A stretch of DNA of 64,000 bases, taken from assembly GCF_007858185.1 (NCBI RefSeq), contig NZ_VFES01000004.1:62001-126000 (forward strand). The letters run 5' to 3'. Of the stretch, positions 8,472-17,363 are shown in pieces. The notes under the pieces were generated by a model that saw only the letters and a list, made by a program, of their open reading frames with translations, did no database searches and was not told the origin of the DNA. Positions within the stretch are counted from its first letter, which is position 1. The number at the start of each line of letters is the position of its first letter. Origin of the DNA: Pseudomonas grimontii. Lineage in GTDB: Bacteria > Pseudomonadota > Gammaproteobacteria > Pseudomonadales > Pseudomonadaceae. The translations under genes and the position numbers were made by a program.

Positions 8472-9131
8472 ATGCGGGTTTTATTGGTGGAGGACGCGCC
8501 AGGATTGGGGGAGGCGGTGCGCGAACAGATTGCCGATGACGGCCACGCGGTCGACTGGGTGCAGCGACTGGACCATGCCAGAGCCAGCGTGCGCACCACG
8601 CCGTATGACCTGATCCTGCTGGACCTGATGCTGCCCGACGGTCGCGGGCTGGACTTTTTGCGCGAACAGCGTTCGGCCGGCAATGTGACCCCGGTGATCA
8701 TCCTCACCGCCCAGGACCAGATATCCGATCGCATTGCCGGCCTCAATGTCGGTGCCGACGATTACCTGGTCAAACCATTCGACCTGTTTGAACTCTCGGC
8801 CCGGGTGGCCGCCGTGGCCCGACGTTACAGCGGCAACCCTAACCCGCAGATCAAGCTCGGAGAGCTGCAGATTGATCTGGGCGCGCGCACCGTACAGCGC
8901 GCCGGCGTGACCATCGACCTGACGGCGCGCGAGTGGGCGCTGTTCGAGGCGTTTGTGCAACGCCCTACGGCGTTGCTGTCGAAGGCCCAGCTCGAAGATC
9001 GCTTGTATGCCTTTGGCGCGGAAATCGAGAGTAATACCATTGAGGTCTATATCAGTCGCCTGCGCAAAAAGCTGGGACGCGAACTGGTGGAAACCGTGCG
9101 TGGCATGGGGTATCGGTTGATGGCCGTATGA
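8472..9131 (+). CDS. OmpR-family response regulator
   Basis: A 219-residue DNA-binding response regulator (QseB/PmrA-like). The receiver domain (1-115) has the acidic pair E7-D8, phospho-acceptor Asp51 (LILLDLMLPDG), Thr in IILTAQD and Lys in LVKPFD. The C-terminal winged helix (125-219) contains LTAREWALFEAF and VEVYISRLRKKLG-like sequence (IEVYISRLRKKL) and ends with VETVRGMGYRL. The ATG at 8472 has GGAGG upstream. It overlaps the kinase gene by four bases (ATGA), and is divergent from the PepSY/DUF2271/ApbE operon, its likely target. Confidence 0.95.
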   Translation: MRVLLVEDAPGLGEAVREQIADDGHAVDWVQRLDHARASVRTTPYDLILLDLMLPDGRGLDFLREQRSAGNVTPVIILTAQDQISDRIAGLNVGADDYLVKPFDLFELSARVAAVARRYSGNPNPQIKLGELQIDLGARTVQRAGVTIDLTAREWALFEAFVQRPTALLSKAQLEDRLYAFGAEIESNTIEVYISRLRKKLGRELVETVRGMGYRLMAV

Positions 9132-10468
9132 AGTCGTCGGTCAGTCTGCAAAAGCGTCTTGGCCTGGGATTGACCCTGGGTATGACCGTGCTCTGGCTGG
9201 GGGCGACCGCCGTGGCTTGGCAGGTGGTGCAACATGAGCTCAACGAGACGTTCGACAGCGCCCTGGAAGAGACTGCGCAACGGATCCTGCCCTTGGCCGT
9301 GCTGGAAATCAGCAATCGTGAAGAGCCCCGCACCGCGCAGCATGTCGCCACCCTGAAAATGCACAAGGAATACCTGACGTACGTGGTGCGTGACGCCCAG
9401 GGCCAGATTCTGATGCAATCCCATGACGCCAACCCGAAGATCTTCAACGAACACCCGCGCGAGGGGTTCTCCACAACGCGAAAATACCGGCTGTATGGCG
9501 CGAGTGCACAGCGCAGTAGCCTGTTCATCGAAATCGCCGAGCCGCTGAAACATCGTCGTGAGGCCGCGCGGGAAGCCTTGTTGGCGTTGTTGGTGCCGTT
9601 ACTGGCGCTGATCCCCATCAGCCTGCTGGGCACTTGGTTGTTTGTACGCCTCAGCCTGCGCAGCGTATTGGCCTATCGCCGTGCCGTAGAAGCTCGTGGT
9701 GCGGGGGATTTGTCGCCGATCCGCGTGGCGCGCCTGCCCGCTGAAATCGACCCGTTGGCCGATGCGGTCAACCGCCTGCTGGAGCGCTTGCGCAAGGCGT
9801 TGGAGGCCGAGCGCAGTTTTACCGCCAACAGCGCCCACGAGTTGCGCACGCCGCTGGCGGCGACATTGGCGCAGATTCAGCGCTTGCGCCAGGAGGCGCC
9901 GGAAGGCCCTTTGCGGGGGCGAGCGGTAAAGATAGAACACTCCCTGCGCGAGCTGGCGCGGCTATCGGAGAAGCTTATGCAGTTGGCCAAGGCTGAGGGC
10001 GGCGGGCTGCTGTCCGAGGCGCCCCAGGATCTGATTCCCTTACTGGCCCATGGCGTCGATGAGTGGAATCGCAGCAGCGGGCAGCGCATTCGCTTGCACC
10101 TGCCCACTGAGTGCAGCGTTTATTGTGCTATCGACCCGGACGCGTTCGGGATCCTGTTGCGCAACTTGATCGAGAATGCGTTGAAGTACGGCACTACTGA
10201 CCAACCCGTCGAAGTCAGCCTCACGGACCAAGCGTTGTTGCGTGTGGTCAATGGCGGACCGGCCATCCCGGAAGCGGTGTTGCAGCGTCTGACCGAACGC
10301 TTTGTGCGCGGCAGCAGCGAAGCCAGAGGTACAGGGCTGGGTTTGGCGATTGCCCAGGCGATCGTGCAAGGGGTCAAGGCGCGTATGACCCTGGCGTCGC
10401 CGGCGACAGACCGGGAGGACGGATTTGAGGTGAGTATTCAGTTTGTGCGCCTGCCCACTGGTGAATGA
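9128..10468 (+). CDS. sensor histidine kinase
   Basis: A 446-residue membrane kinase partner of the preceding regulator. Transmembrane helices lie at about 14-34 and 155-180 and flank a periplasmic sensor region of about 120 residues. A HAMP-like linker follows, then the HisKA box (NSAHELRTPLAATLAQIQRL, phosphorylated His in HELRTP) and the HATPase domain with N box NLIENALKYG and G box GTGLGLAIAQAIV. Translationally coupled to the regulator through ATGA. The periplasmic region lacks a recognisable ligand domain. Context suggests it senses a redox or metal condition, but the signal cannot be read from sequence. Confidence 0.94.
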   Translation: MKSSVSLQKRLGLGLTLGMTVLWLGATAVAWQVVQHELNETFDSALEETAQRILPLAVLEISNREEPRTAQHVATLKMHKEYLTYVVRDAQGQILMQSHDANPKIFNEHPREGFSTTRKYRLYGASAQRSSLFIEIAEPLKHRREAAREALLALLVPLLALIPISLLGTWLFVRLSLRSVLAYRRAVEARGAGDLSPIRVARLPAEIDPLADAVNRLLERLRKALEAERSFTANSAHELRTPLAATLAQIQRLRQEAPEGPLRGRAVKIEHSLRELARLSEKLMQLAKAEGGGLLSEAPQDLIPLLAHGVDEWNRSSGQRIRLHLPTECSVYCAIDPDAFGILLRNLIENALKYGTTDQPVEVSLTDQALLRVVNGGPAIPEAVLQRLTERFVRGSSEARGTGLGLAIAQAIVQGVKARMTLASPATDREDGFEVSIQFVRLPTGE

Positions 10469-10578
10469 AGTGCGGTGACGCTCCTGAGAGGAGATCGAAC
10501 GGGAGGGAGAGTCGCCTGCAGCGGTTATCCAGGGTGTCAATTGAGGGGCAAAACCTGCGTTTGGTGGTGCGTATCCAT

Positions 10579-10615
10579 AAAAATGCCCCGGGCAAATCGA
10601 GGCCGGGGCATTTTA
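10579..10615. terminator. intrinsic terminator downstream of pbpG
   Basis: GC-rich hairpin with arms AAAATGCCCCGG and CCGGGGCATTTT, A-rich before and T-rich after, so usable from both sides. It separates convergent pbpG and the histidine kinase gene. Confidence 0.8.
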
Positions 10616-10626
10616 GGCGGACGTGT

Positions 10627-11550
10627 TTAACGACGTACTTCTGCGGCGTTCGGACGGTTCTTCAGGTTCTTGTCAGCCTTGTAGCGCAATGCGACGTCCG
10701 GCACCGAGCCGCCCTTGCCGGTCTCGACCCAGCTACGGATACGGCTGGCATCGGCGAAGTGGGTGAACTTGCCGAAAGCATCCAGGATCACCAGCGACAC
10801 CGGACGGTTGCCCATGCTGGTGACCAGCACCAGGCAATGACCGGCCTGATTAGTGAAGCCGGTCTTGGTCAGCTTGATATCCCAGTTGGCGCGGTTGATC
10901 AGGTGGTCGGTGTTGGAGAAACCCAAGGTGTAGTTGGGCTTGCGGAACGCCACGGTCTTTTCCTTGGTGGTGCTCAACTGGCTCAGCATCGGAAATTTGT
11001 GCGCGTAGGCCAGCAGTTTGCTCAAGTCGCGGGCGGTGGACACGTTGTGGATCGACAGGCCGGTAGGTTCGACGTAGTGGGTGCTGGTCATGCCCAGGGC
11101 CTTGGCCTTGGCGTTCATCGCGGCAATAAAGGCCGCGTAGCCGCCCGGATAGTGGTGCGCCAGGCTCGCCGCGGCGCGGTTTTCCGAGGACATCAGGGCG
11201 ATCAGCAACATCTCCTTGCGCGGCATCTGGCTGCCGATCTTCACGCGCGAGAACACGCCTTTCATCTCCGGCGTGTCGGTGATGTTGATGTCGATGTACT
11301 CGTCCATGTTCTGCTTGGCTTCAAGCACGATCAGGCCGGTCATCAGCTTGCTCACCGAAGCGATAGGGACCACCACGTCGGGGTTGCTGGCGTAGATGAC
11401 CTTGTTGGTTTGCAGGTCCACCAGCATGGCGCTGCCGGAAGCGATCTGCAGTTTGGACGGATCGCGCGGCGCCAGGGTGGATTCGGCGGCGTGCGCAAAG
11501 GTGCCCGTGAAAGCAAAAAATAGGCTGACAATGGAAAGACGAATTTTCAC
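10627..11550 (-). CDS. pbpG: D-alanyl-D-alanine endopeptidase (PBP7)
   Basis: A low-molecular-weight penicillin-binding protein that cuts D-Ala-DAP crosslinks in periplasmic peptidoglycan. A signal peptide is followed by the three serine-transferase motifs: S65-V-S-K68 ([10 protein letters not shown]), S-E-N ([14 protein letters not shown]) and K-T-G ([12 protein letters not shown]). The start is set at GTG 11550, which gives a normal signal peptide ([21 protein letters not shown]); an in-frame start at 11607 would add a 19-residue leader. Length, 307 residues, is usual. The Shine-Dalgarno is weak, so the start is less certain than the identity. Single gene with its own terminator. Confidence 0.92.
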   Translation of the reverse strand: MKIRLSIVSLFFAFTGTFAHAAESTLAPRDPSKLQIASGSAMLVDLQTNKVIYASNPDVVVPIASVSKLMTGLIVLEAKQNMDEYIDINITDTPEMKGVFSRVKIGSQMPRKEMLLIALMSSENRAAASLAHHYPGGYAAFIAAMNAKAKALGMTSTHYVEPTGLSIHNVSTARDLSKLLAYAHKFPMLSQLSTTKEKTVAFRKPNYTLGFSNTDHLINRANWDIKLTKTGFTNQAGHCLVLVTSMGNRPVSLVILDAFGKFTHFADASRIRSWVETGKGGSVPDVALRYKADKNLKNRPNAAEVRR

Positions 11551-11713
11551 GCGGATGAACTCGCTAAAAAAGTAAGAAATACCGTTGGGAAACGGGTTTT
11601 GTGACAAATGGCGTTACATTTTAGGAGTATGGACGAGAGACTGTCGAATGTTCTTCTAAAACCAGACGAAAGTGCTTAAAAACTAAGAAAAAACAGGCTT
11701 TCTTCCGGGCAAT

Positions 11714-11743
11714 AAAAAGCCCTGCGATAAGGCAGGGCTTTTT
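11714..11743. terminator. bidirectional terminator between folD and pbpG
   Basis: Perfect hairpin AAAAAGCCCTGC / GCAGGGCTTTTT with a short loop, 16 bases past the folD stop. It fits termination of folD on the minus strand. Confidence 0.85.
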
Positions 11744-11758
11744 CAGTACGGTTGGTTA

Positions 11759-12613
11759 TTAACCGTGCAGGGTTTCTGCGGCGTACAGGGTGTTTTCCAG
11801 CAGGCAGGCACGGGTCATCGGGCCAACGCCACCCGGCACCGGGGTGATCCAGCCGGCGCGGGGCAGGGCGGTTTCATACACTACGTCGCCGACCAGCTTG
11901 CCGTCTTCCTGGCGGTTGATGCCCACGTCGATAACGATGGCGCCTTCCTTGATCCATTCACCCTTGACCAGGCCCGGCTTGCCGGCGGCCACGACGACCA
12001 GGTCGGCACGGCCAACGTGGCCTGCGAGGTCCTTGGTGAAGCGGTGGGTCACGGTGACGGTGCAACCGGCCAGCAGCAACTCCATGGCCATGGGGCGGCC
12101 AACGATGTTGGACGCGCCGACGATGACGGCATCGAGGCCGTACAGGTCGACACCGGTGCTTTCCAGCAGGGTCATGATGCCTTTGGGCGTGCACGGGCGC
12201 AGCAGCGGGATACGCTGGGCCAGGCGGCCGACGTTATAAGGATGGAAACCGTCGACATCCTTGTCCGGGCGGATGCGCTCCAGCAACTTGGATGCGTCCA
12301 GGTGCGCGGGCAATGGCAATTGCAGGAGGATGCCGTCCATCGCCGGGTCGTCGTTGAGGCTGTCGATCAGGTCGGTCAGGGCTTGCTGGGTGGTGTCGGC
12401 AGGCAGGTCGTAGGCCTTGGAAATAAAGCCGACCTCTTCACAGTCTTTACGCTTGTGCGAGACATAAACCTGAGAGGCAGGATCGCTGCCGACCAGGATC
12501 ACCGCGAGGCCAGGCGTGCGCAGGCCTTGCTGGCTGCGCTCGGTGACTCGTTTGGCGATCTGCTGGCGCAGGCTGGCGGCGATTGATTTGCCGTCGATAA
12601 GTTGTGCAGTCAT
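11759..12613 (-). CDS. folD: bifunctional methylenetetrahydrofolate dehydrogenase/cyclohydrolase
   Basis: Cytosolic one-carbon enzyme converting 5,10-methylene-THF to 10-formyl-THF with NADP+. The 284-residue length is standard. Family segments are all present: [14 protein letters not shown] with catalytic Lys, [24 protein letters not shown], and the Rossmann signature [17 protein letters not shown], then [19 protein letters not shown] near the end. The ATG at 12613 gives the usual [10 protein letters not shown]-terminus. Monocistronic, located between pbpG and the tRNA cluster as in other fluorescent pseudomonads. Confidence 0.97.
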   Translation of the reverse strand: MTAQLIDGKSIAASLRQQIAKRVTERSQQGLRTPGLAVILVGSDPASQVYVSHKRKDCEEVGFISKAYDLPADTTQQALTDLIDSLNDDPAMDGILLQLPLPAHLDASKLLERIRPDKDVDGFHPYNVGRLAQRIPLLRPCTPKGIMTLLESTGVDLYGLDAVIVGASNIVGRPMAMELLLAGCTVTVTHRFTKDLAGHVGRADLVVVAAGKPGLVKGEWIKEGAIVIDVGINRQEDGKLVGDVVYETALPRAGWITPVPGGVGPMTRACLLENTLYAAETLHG

Positions 12614-12745
12614 TACGCGTGATTAACCATCGAGAGGGGGAGGAAAAGTGCGCGCATTCTCGCACGCCACGGCGTGAGGGCAAAGGCGCTTGGTCTGCAA
12701 ATTGGCCTAACCCCTTAAATAAAATGAATTTTTTTCAAAAAAGAT

Positions 12746-12772
12746 TTGACGGGTTTCCAGGCCCTCTATACT
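12746..12772 (+). promoter_or_regulatory. likely promoter of the tRNA cluster
   Basis: TTGACG (12746-12751) and TATACT (12767-12772), 15 bp apart, followed by a GC-poor discriminator. It lies about 115 bases before the first tRNA and faces it. The short spacer makes the pairing tentative. Confidence 0.55.
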
Positions 12773-12888
12773 ATTCGTCGCACTTGTCGGGCACAGCCTA
12801 GCACTGGTTAAGAAGGTCGAGCAGAATCGTTGTTCTGTAAGGCTGGAAGCACTTAGTTTGTAATCCTCCAAGAGTACAGATTAATAAG

Positions 12889-12965
12889 GCGCCCGTAGCT
12901 CAGCTGGATAGAGCATCCGCCTTCTAAGCGGATGGTCGCAGGTTCGAGTCCTGCCGGGTGCGCCA
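12889..12965 (+). tRNA. tRNA-Arg (TCT)
   Basis: A 77-nt cloverleaf: acceptor GCGCCCG pairs with CGGGTGC, D arm AGCTCAGCTGGATAGAGC, anticodon loop CTTCTAA with anticodon TCT, T arm GCAGGTTCGAGTCCTGC, encoded CCA end. Confidence 0.97.
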
Positions 12966-12997
12966 TTAGGCAGCTTTGGCACAAGTAGCGCTATATG

Positions 12998-13073
12998 GTG
13001 GGCGTAGCTCAGTTGGTAGAGCACGGGATTGTGACTCCCGTTGTCGAGGGTTCGATCCCCTTCGTCCACCCCA
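12998..13073 (+). tRNA. tRNA-His (GTG), first copy
   Basis: A 76-nt cloverleaf with acceptor GTGGGCG / CGTCCAC, anticodon loop TTGTGAC (anticodon GTG), T loop TTCGATC and encoded CCA. The base before it is G, matching the extra 5' G of tRNA-His. Identical to the copy at 13293-13368. Confidence 0.97.
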
Positions 13074-13082
13074 TATTTTGAA

Positions 13083-13112
13083 AAGGCGCCAGATTAATCG
13101 TCTGGCGCCTTT
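13083..13112 (+). terminator. hairpin after first tRNA-His
   Basis: AAGGCGCCAGA / TCTGGCGCCTTT stem with a short loop. It lies inside the tRNA cluster; a near-copy follows the second tRNA-His, so the tRNA-His plus hairpin was duplicated as a unit. It may act as a processing or attenuation site. Confidence 0.7.
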
Positions 13113-13130
13113 GCTTTAAGAGCTTCAAGC

Positions 13131-13215
13131 GCGGATGTGGTGGAATTGGTAGACACACTGGATTTAGGTTCCAGCGCCGCGAGGCGTAAGAGTTCGAGTC
13201 TCTTCATCCGCACCA
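13131..13215 (+). tRNA. tRNA-Leu (TAG)
   Basis: An 85-nt type II tRNA: acceptor GCGGATG / CATCCGC, D loop with AATTGGTAGACAC, anticodon loop ATTTAGG (TAG), long variable arm CGCCGCGAGGCG, encoded CCA. Confidence 0.97.
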
Positions 13216-13292
13216 AATAAAGCTTTACTCGGTCTACATGCAGGGTAGGGTTCGACAAAGAAGTAGTTTGGTTTCTTTGTTAACGCAATATG

Positions 13293-13368
13293 GTGGGCGT
13301 AGCTCAGTTGGTAGAGCACGGGATTGTGACTCCCGTTGTCGAGGGTTCGATCCCCTTCGTCCACCCCA
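13293..13368 (+). tRNA. tRNA-His (GTG), second copy
   Basis: Base-for-base repeat of 12998-13073, again preceded by G and followed by a similar terminator hairpin. Confidence 0.97.
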
Positions 13369-13373
13369 TATTC

Positions 13374-13408
13374 GAAAGGCGCCAGATTTAACAGTCTGGC
13401 GCCTTTTT
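13374..13408 (+). terminator. terminator of the tRNA cluster
   Basis: AAAGGCGCCAGA / TCTGGCGCCTTTTTT hairpin ending in a T run, directly behind the last tRNA. Confidence 0.88.
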
Positions 13409-13767
13409 TGGTTTTGGCGGTTCGGATTTTCGCGGCTGCAAGTTCTGGGTCGCGTTGGCGGTGCGTTTCATCGTATTTATGTGTCTCGATGATGCTGCGT
13501 TGTCTATCTGCCCTCTTTGCAGGGTGGGACGTCAGGGAGATGAGTGACGACCCCTTCTATATATAGAAGGGGCGGCGCAGAGCCTTGGCGTGATTGGCTT
13601 TATTTGTCACCGGGGCGGGGCGCGACAGTGCCTTCGTACCGATAAATTGCCGGCTGTTTACGGGCGTATTTCCAGTAGGGTGACTTCTTGAGTTTGACCC
13701 ACTAGAATGCATGCCCTTGATTGGGGTCGGAAATGGCCGGCTAACGTCTGTGCAACGAGGAATATCC
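13409..13767 (+). other. tRNA-tig intergenic region with a perfect 22-nt palindrome
   Basis: About 360 bases without a convincing gene. At 13551-13572 there is a perfect palindrome, arms CCCCTTCTATA and TATAGAAGGGG, with no spacer. It could be a heat-responsive hairpin or a protein-binding site ahead of trigger factor. The tig promoter must lie between this and 13767; I cannot fix its position. Confidence 0.5.
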
Positions 13768-15078
13768 ATGCAAGTTTCTGTTGAAAATACTACTGCTCTC
13801 GAGCGCCGCATGAGCATCACCGTGCCGGCTGAGCGCATCGAGACTGCGGTCAACAAGCGTCTGCAGCAGACTGCCCAAAAGGCCAAGATCGCTGGTTTCC
13901 GTCCAGGCAAAGTGCCAATGAGCGAAATCAAGCGCCGTTTTGGTGCTGATGCGCGCAATGAAGCCGTAGGTGACGTGATCCAGGCTTCTTTCTACGAAGC
14001 AGTGGTTGAGCAAAAGCTGAACCCGGCTGGTTCGCCTTCGATCGAGCCTAAGTCCCTGGAAGCGGGCAAGGACCTGGAATACGTTGCCGTATTCGAAGTG
14101 TTCCCTGAATTCGAAGTGGCCGGATTCGACGGTATCGCTATCGAGCGCCTGAGCGCCGAAGTGGCTGATTCGGACCTGGACAACATGCTGGAAATCCTGC
14201 GCAAGCAGAACACCCGTTTCGAAGTGGCCGACCGTGCTGCCCAGAACGAAGACCAGCTGAACATCGATTTCGTTGGCAAGGTTGACGGCGAAGTATTCGC
14301 TGGCGGTTCCGCCAAGGGTACTCAGTTGGTGCTGGGCTCCAACCGCATGATCCCTGGTTTCGAAGACGGCCTGGTCGGCGCCAAGGCTGGCGAAGAGCGC
14401 GTCCTGAACCTGACTTTCCCTGCTGACTACCAGAACCTGGACCTGGCCGGCAAAGCCGCCGAGTTCACCGTGACGGTCAACAGCGTTTCCGAGCCTAAGC
14501 TGCCGGAGCTGAACGAAGAATTCTTCAATCAGTTCGGCATCAAGGAAACCGGTATCGAAGGCTTCCGCACCGAAGTTCGCAAGAACATGGAGCGCGAGCT
14601 GCGCCAGGCCATCAAATCCAAGGTCAAGAACCAGGTCATGGACGGTCTGCTGGCCGCCAACCCGATCGAAGTGCCTAAGGCCCTGCTTTCCAACGAAGTG
14701 GATCGCCTGCGCGTACAAGCTGTTCAGCAGTTCGGCGGCAACATCAAGCCAGACCAACTGCCGGCCGAGCTGTTCGAAGAGCAAGCCAAGCGTCGCGTTG
14801 TGCTGGGCCTGGTCGTGGCTGAAGTGGTCAAGCAGTTCGACCTCAAGCCTGACGAAGACCGCGTTCGCGAAATGATCCAGGAAATGGCTTCGGCCTACCA
14901 GGAGCCTGAGCAGGTCGTGGCTTGGTACTACAAGAACGACCAGCAGCTGAACGAGGTACGTTCGGTTGTGCTGGAAGAACAAGTTGTGGATACTGTTCTG
15001 CAGAAGGCTAAGGTGACCGATAAAGCGGTCTCTTACGAAGAAGCAGTCAAGCCGGCGGAAGCAGCACAAGCCGACTGA
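13768..15078 (+). CDS. tig: trigger factor, ribosome-associated chaperone
   Basis: Cytosolic peptidyl-prolyl isomerase/chaperone that binds ribosomal protein L23 and shields nascent chains. The 436 residues match the family. The N-terminal ribosome-binding domain has the signature GFRPGKVPM at about residues 43-51; the FKBP-like domain (about 160-245, [16 protein letters not shown]) and the helical C-terminal domain follow. The ATG at 13768 has an AACGAGGA Shine-Dalgarno. It heads the tig-clpP-clpX-lon-hupB-ppiD block typical of Pseudomonas. Confidence 0.98.
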   Translation: MQVSVENTTALERRMSITVPAERIETAVNKRLQQTAQKAKIAGFRPGKVPMSEIKRRFGADARNEAVGDVIQASFYEAVVEQKLNPAGSPSIEPKSLEAGKDLEYVAVFEVFPEFEVAGFDGIAIERLSAEVADSDLDNMLEILRKQNTRFEVADRAAQNEDQLNIDFVGKVDGEVFAGGSAKGTQLVLGSNRMIPGFEDGLVGAKAGEERVLNLTFPADYQNLDLAGKAAEFTVTVNSVSEPKLPELNEEFFNQFGIKETGIEGFRTEVRKNMERELRQAIKSKVKNQVMDGLLAANPIEVPKALLSNEVDRLRVQAVQQFGGNIKPDQLPAELFEEQAKRRVVLGLVVAEVVKQFDLKPDEDRVREMIQEMASAYQEPEQVVAWYYKNDQQLNEVRSVVLEEQVVDTVLQKAKVTDKAVSYEEAVKPAEAAQAD

Positions 15079-15103
15079 TTGTCCAACTCGTTGGAAATTC
15101 AAC

Positions 15104-15130
15104 CATAAGCCAGCCTCGCGCTGGCTTATG
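15104..15130 (+). terminator. hairpin between tig and clpP
   Basis: CATAAGCCAGC / GCTGGCTTATG stem, followed by GCGTTTTC; probable terminator of tig. Confidence 0.75.
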
Positions 15131-15169
15131 CGTTTTCAAGACATGACTATTTGGGAGTAACTGCAGAGC

Positions 15170-15805
15170 ATGTTCCGTAATTCCTATATTCAGCAGAACT
15201 CTGATATCCAGGCCGCAGGCGGCCTGGTCCCGATGGTTGTCGAGCAGTCCGCTCGTGGCGAACGCGCCTACGACATCTACTCGCGCCTGCTCAAGGAGCG
15301 AGTGATCTTTCTGGTGGGCCCGGTAGAGGACTACATGGCCAACCTGATCTGTGCGCAACTGCTGTTCCTTGAAGCGGAAAACCCGGACAAGGACATCCAT
15401 CTCTACATCAACTCGCCGGGCGGTTCGGTGACAGCGGGCATGTCGATCTACGACACCATGCAGTTCATCAAGCCGAACGTATCGACTACCTGCATTGGCC
15501 AGGCCTGCAGCATGGGCGCGTTCCTGCTGACCGCGGGTGCCGAGGGCAAGCGTTACTGCCTGCCTAACTCGCGCGTGATGATTCACCAGCCACTGGGCGG
15601 TTTCCAGGGCCAGGCGTCGGACATCGAAATCCACGCCAAGGAAATCCTCTTCATCCGCGAACGTCTCAACACGCTGATGGCCAAGCACAGCGGGCACACC
15701 CTGGAAGAAATCGAGCGCGACACCAACCGCGATAACTTCATGAGCGCCGAAGCCGCACGTGAATACGGGTTGATCGACGCAGTGATCGAAAAGCGCCCCG
15801 CTTAA
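15170..15805 (+). CDS. clpP: ATP-dependent Clp protease proteolytic subunit
   Basis: Tetradecameric serine peptidase working with ClpX/ClpA in cytosolic protein turnover. The catalytic triad is present: Ser114 ([10 protein letters not shown]), His139 (RVMIHQP) and Asp188 (NRDNFM). The 211-residue length includes the short N-terminal propeptide. ATG at 15170. Followed by a hairpin and clpX. Confidence 0.98.
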   Translation: MFRNSYIQQNSDIQAAGGLVPMVVEQSARGERAYDIYSRLLKERVIFLVGPVEDYMANLICAQLLFLEAENPDKDIHLYINSPGGSVTAGMSIYDTMQFIKPNVSTTCIGQACSMGAFLLTAGAEGKRYCLPNSRVMIHQPLGGFQGQASDIEIHAKEILFIRERLNTLMAKHSGHTLEEIERDTNRDNFMSAEAAREYGLIDAVIEKRPA

Positions 15806-15849
15806 TATAAGCCGCTCAAAATAGGGCTGGTCGGGTTTTCCGATCACCT

Positions 15850-15869
15850 GCGGGCTTGAAAAAGCCCGC
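15850..15869 (+). terminator. hairpin between clpP and clpX
   Basis: GCGGGCTT-GAA-AAGCCCGC-type stem with no T run after it. It could be a weak terminator or an mRNA processing/stability element uncoupling clpP from clpX. Confidence 0.55.
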
Positions 15870-15917
15870 ATAAGCCTTCATCTTGTGTTGCAAGCCTATC
15901 GGATTTGGATCGAACGA

Positions 15918-17201
15918 ATGACTGACACCCGCAACGGCGAGGACAACGGCAAGCTGCTCTATTGCTCCTTCTGTGGCAAAAGCCAGCATGAAGTGCGCAA
16001 ATTGATTGCCGGCCCCTCGGTCTTTATCTGCGACGAGTGCGTCGACCTGTGCAATGACATCATCCGTGAGGAGGTGCAGGAAGCCCAGGCCGAAAGCAGC
16101 GCGCATAAATTGCCTTCGCCTAAAGAAATCAGCGGCATCCTTGATCAGTATGTGATTGGTCAAGAGCGTGCAAAGAAGGTTCTGGCCGTAGCGGTATACA
16201 ACCACTACAAGCGTCTGAACCAGCGTGACAAGAAAGGCGACGAAGTCGAACTCGGCAAGAGCAACATCCTGCTGATCGGTCCTACAGGCTCGGGTAAGAC
16301 CCTGCTTGCAGAAACCCTCGCTCGCCTGCTGAACGTTCCGTTTACCATCGCCGACGCCACCACCCTCACCGAGGCTGGCTACGTGGGTGAGGACGTCGAG
16401 AACATCATTCAGAAACTGCTGCAGAAGTGTGACTACGACGTAGAGAAGGCCCAGATGGGTATTGTCTACATCGACGAAATCGACAAGATTTCGCGCAAGT
16501 CCGACAACCCGTCGATCACCCGGGACGTTTCCGGTGAAGGCGTGCAGCAAGCCCTGTTGAAACTGATCGAAGGCACGGTTGCTTCCGTACCGCCACAAGG
16601 CGGCCGCAAGCACCCGCAGCAGGAATTCCTTCAGGTTGATACGCGCAACATCCTGTTTATTTGTGGCGGTGCATTCTCCGGCCTGGAGAAGGTTATTCAG
16701 CAACGGTCTACCCGTGGCGGCATCGGTTTCAGTGCAGAAGTGCGCAGCAAGGAAGAAGGCAAGAAGGTGGGCGAGTCCCTGCGTGAAGTCGAGCCTGACG
16801 ATCTGGTCAAGTTCGGTCTGATCCCTGAGTTCGTTGGCCGTCTGCCGGTCCTGGCGACGTTGGACGAGTTGGATGAGGCGGCTCTGATTCAGATCCTCAC
16901 CGAACCGAAAAACGCCCTGACCAAGCAATATGCCAAGCTGTTTGAGATGGAAGGTGTGGACCTTGAGTTCCGTACTGACGCACTCAAGTCGGTAGCCAAG
17001 CGGGCATTGGAGCGCAAGACCGGTGCACGTGGCCTGCGTTCTATCCTCGAAGGCGTGTTGCTCGACACCATGTATGAAATCCCCTCGCAGTCCGAGGTGA
17101 GTAAAGTGGTGATCGACGAAAGCGTTATAGAAGGCAAGTCCAAGCCCCTGTATATCTACGAAAACAGTGAGCCGACTGCCAAGGCTGCGCCAGACGCGTA
17201 A
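15918..17201 (+). CDS. clpX: ATP-dependent Clp protease ATP-binding subunit ClpX
   Basis: AAA+ unfoldase that feeds substrates to ClpP. The N-terminal zinc-binding domain has Cys16, Cys19, Cys38 and Cys41. The AAA module shows Walker A GPTGSGKT, Walker [10 protein letters not shown], and the [18 protein letters not shown] pore/sensor region with ClpP-binding IGF (GGIGFSAEV). The 427-residue length is standard. The ATG at 15918 gives the usual MTDTRNGE start. Confidence 0.98.
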   Translation: MTDTRNGEDNGKLLYCSFCGKSQHEVRKLIAGPSVFICDECVDLCNDIIREEVQEAQAESSAHKLPSPKEISGILDQYVIGQERAKKVLAVAVYNHYKRLNQRDKKGDEVELGKSNILLIGPTGSGKTLLAETLARLLNVPFTIADATTLTEAGYVGEDVENIIQKLLQKCDYDVEKAQMGIVYIDEIDKISRKSDNPSITRDVSGEGVQQALLKLIEGTVASVPPQGGRKHPQQEFLQVDTRNILFICGGAFSGLEKVIQQRSTRGGIGFSAEVRSKEEGKKVGESLREVEPDDLVKFGLIPEFVGRLPVLATLDELDEAALIQILTEPKNALTKQYAKLFEMEGVDLEFRTDALKSVAKRALERKTGARGLRSILEGVLLDTMYEIPSQSEVSKVVIDESVIEGKSKPLYIYENSEPTAKAAPDA

Positions 17202-17226
17202 GCGTTTCGCAGTTTCGGTACAAATG

Positions 17227-17255
17227 AAGGGGCCTCTAGGGGCCCCTTTGTTTTT
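17227..17255 (+). terminator. terminator after clpX
   Basis: AAGGGGCC-TCTA-GGGGCCCCTTTG-type hairpin followed by TTTTTC. Confidence 0.8.
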
Positions 17256-17363
17256 CATAAGGATTTTTACTGCGTGTAACTGCCAGCATTGAGCTTGTTT
17301 TTTTTACACGCAGCCCCCATCTTGGTTTCAAGCTTATTTTTCAACTGTCATAGAGGCGAAATC

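Noticed and set aside
12881..13364. Short minus-strand frames giving MDEGDRTLDNGSHNPVLYQL
   Set aside because: These are the reverse complements of tRNA genes, a well-known false annotation.
12998..13368. Repeated tRNA-His plus hairpin taken as an attachment-site duplication
   Set aside because: Both copies are complete tRNA genes in the arrangement usual for Pseudomonas, and no integrase or phage gene lies between them.
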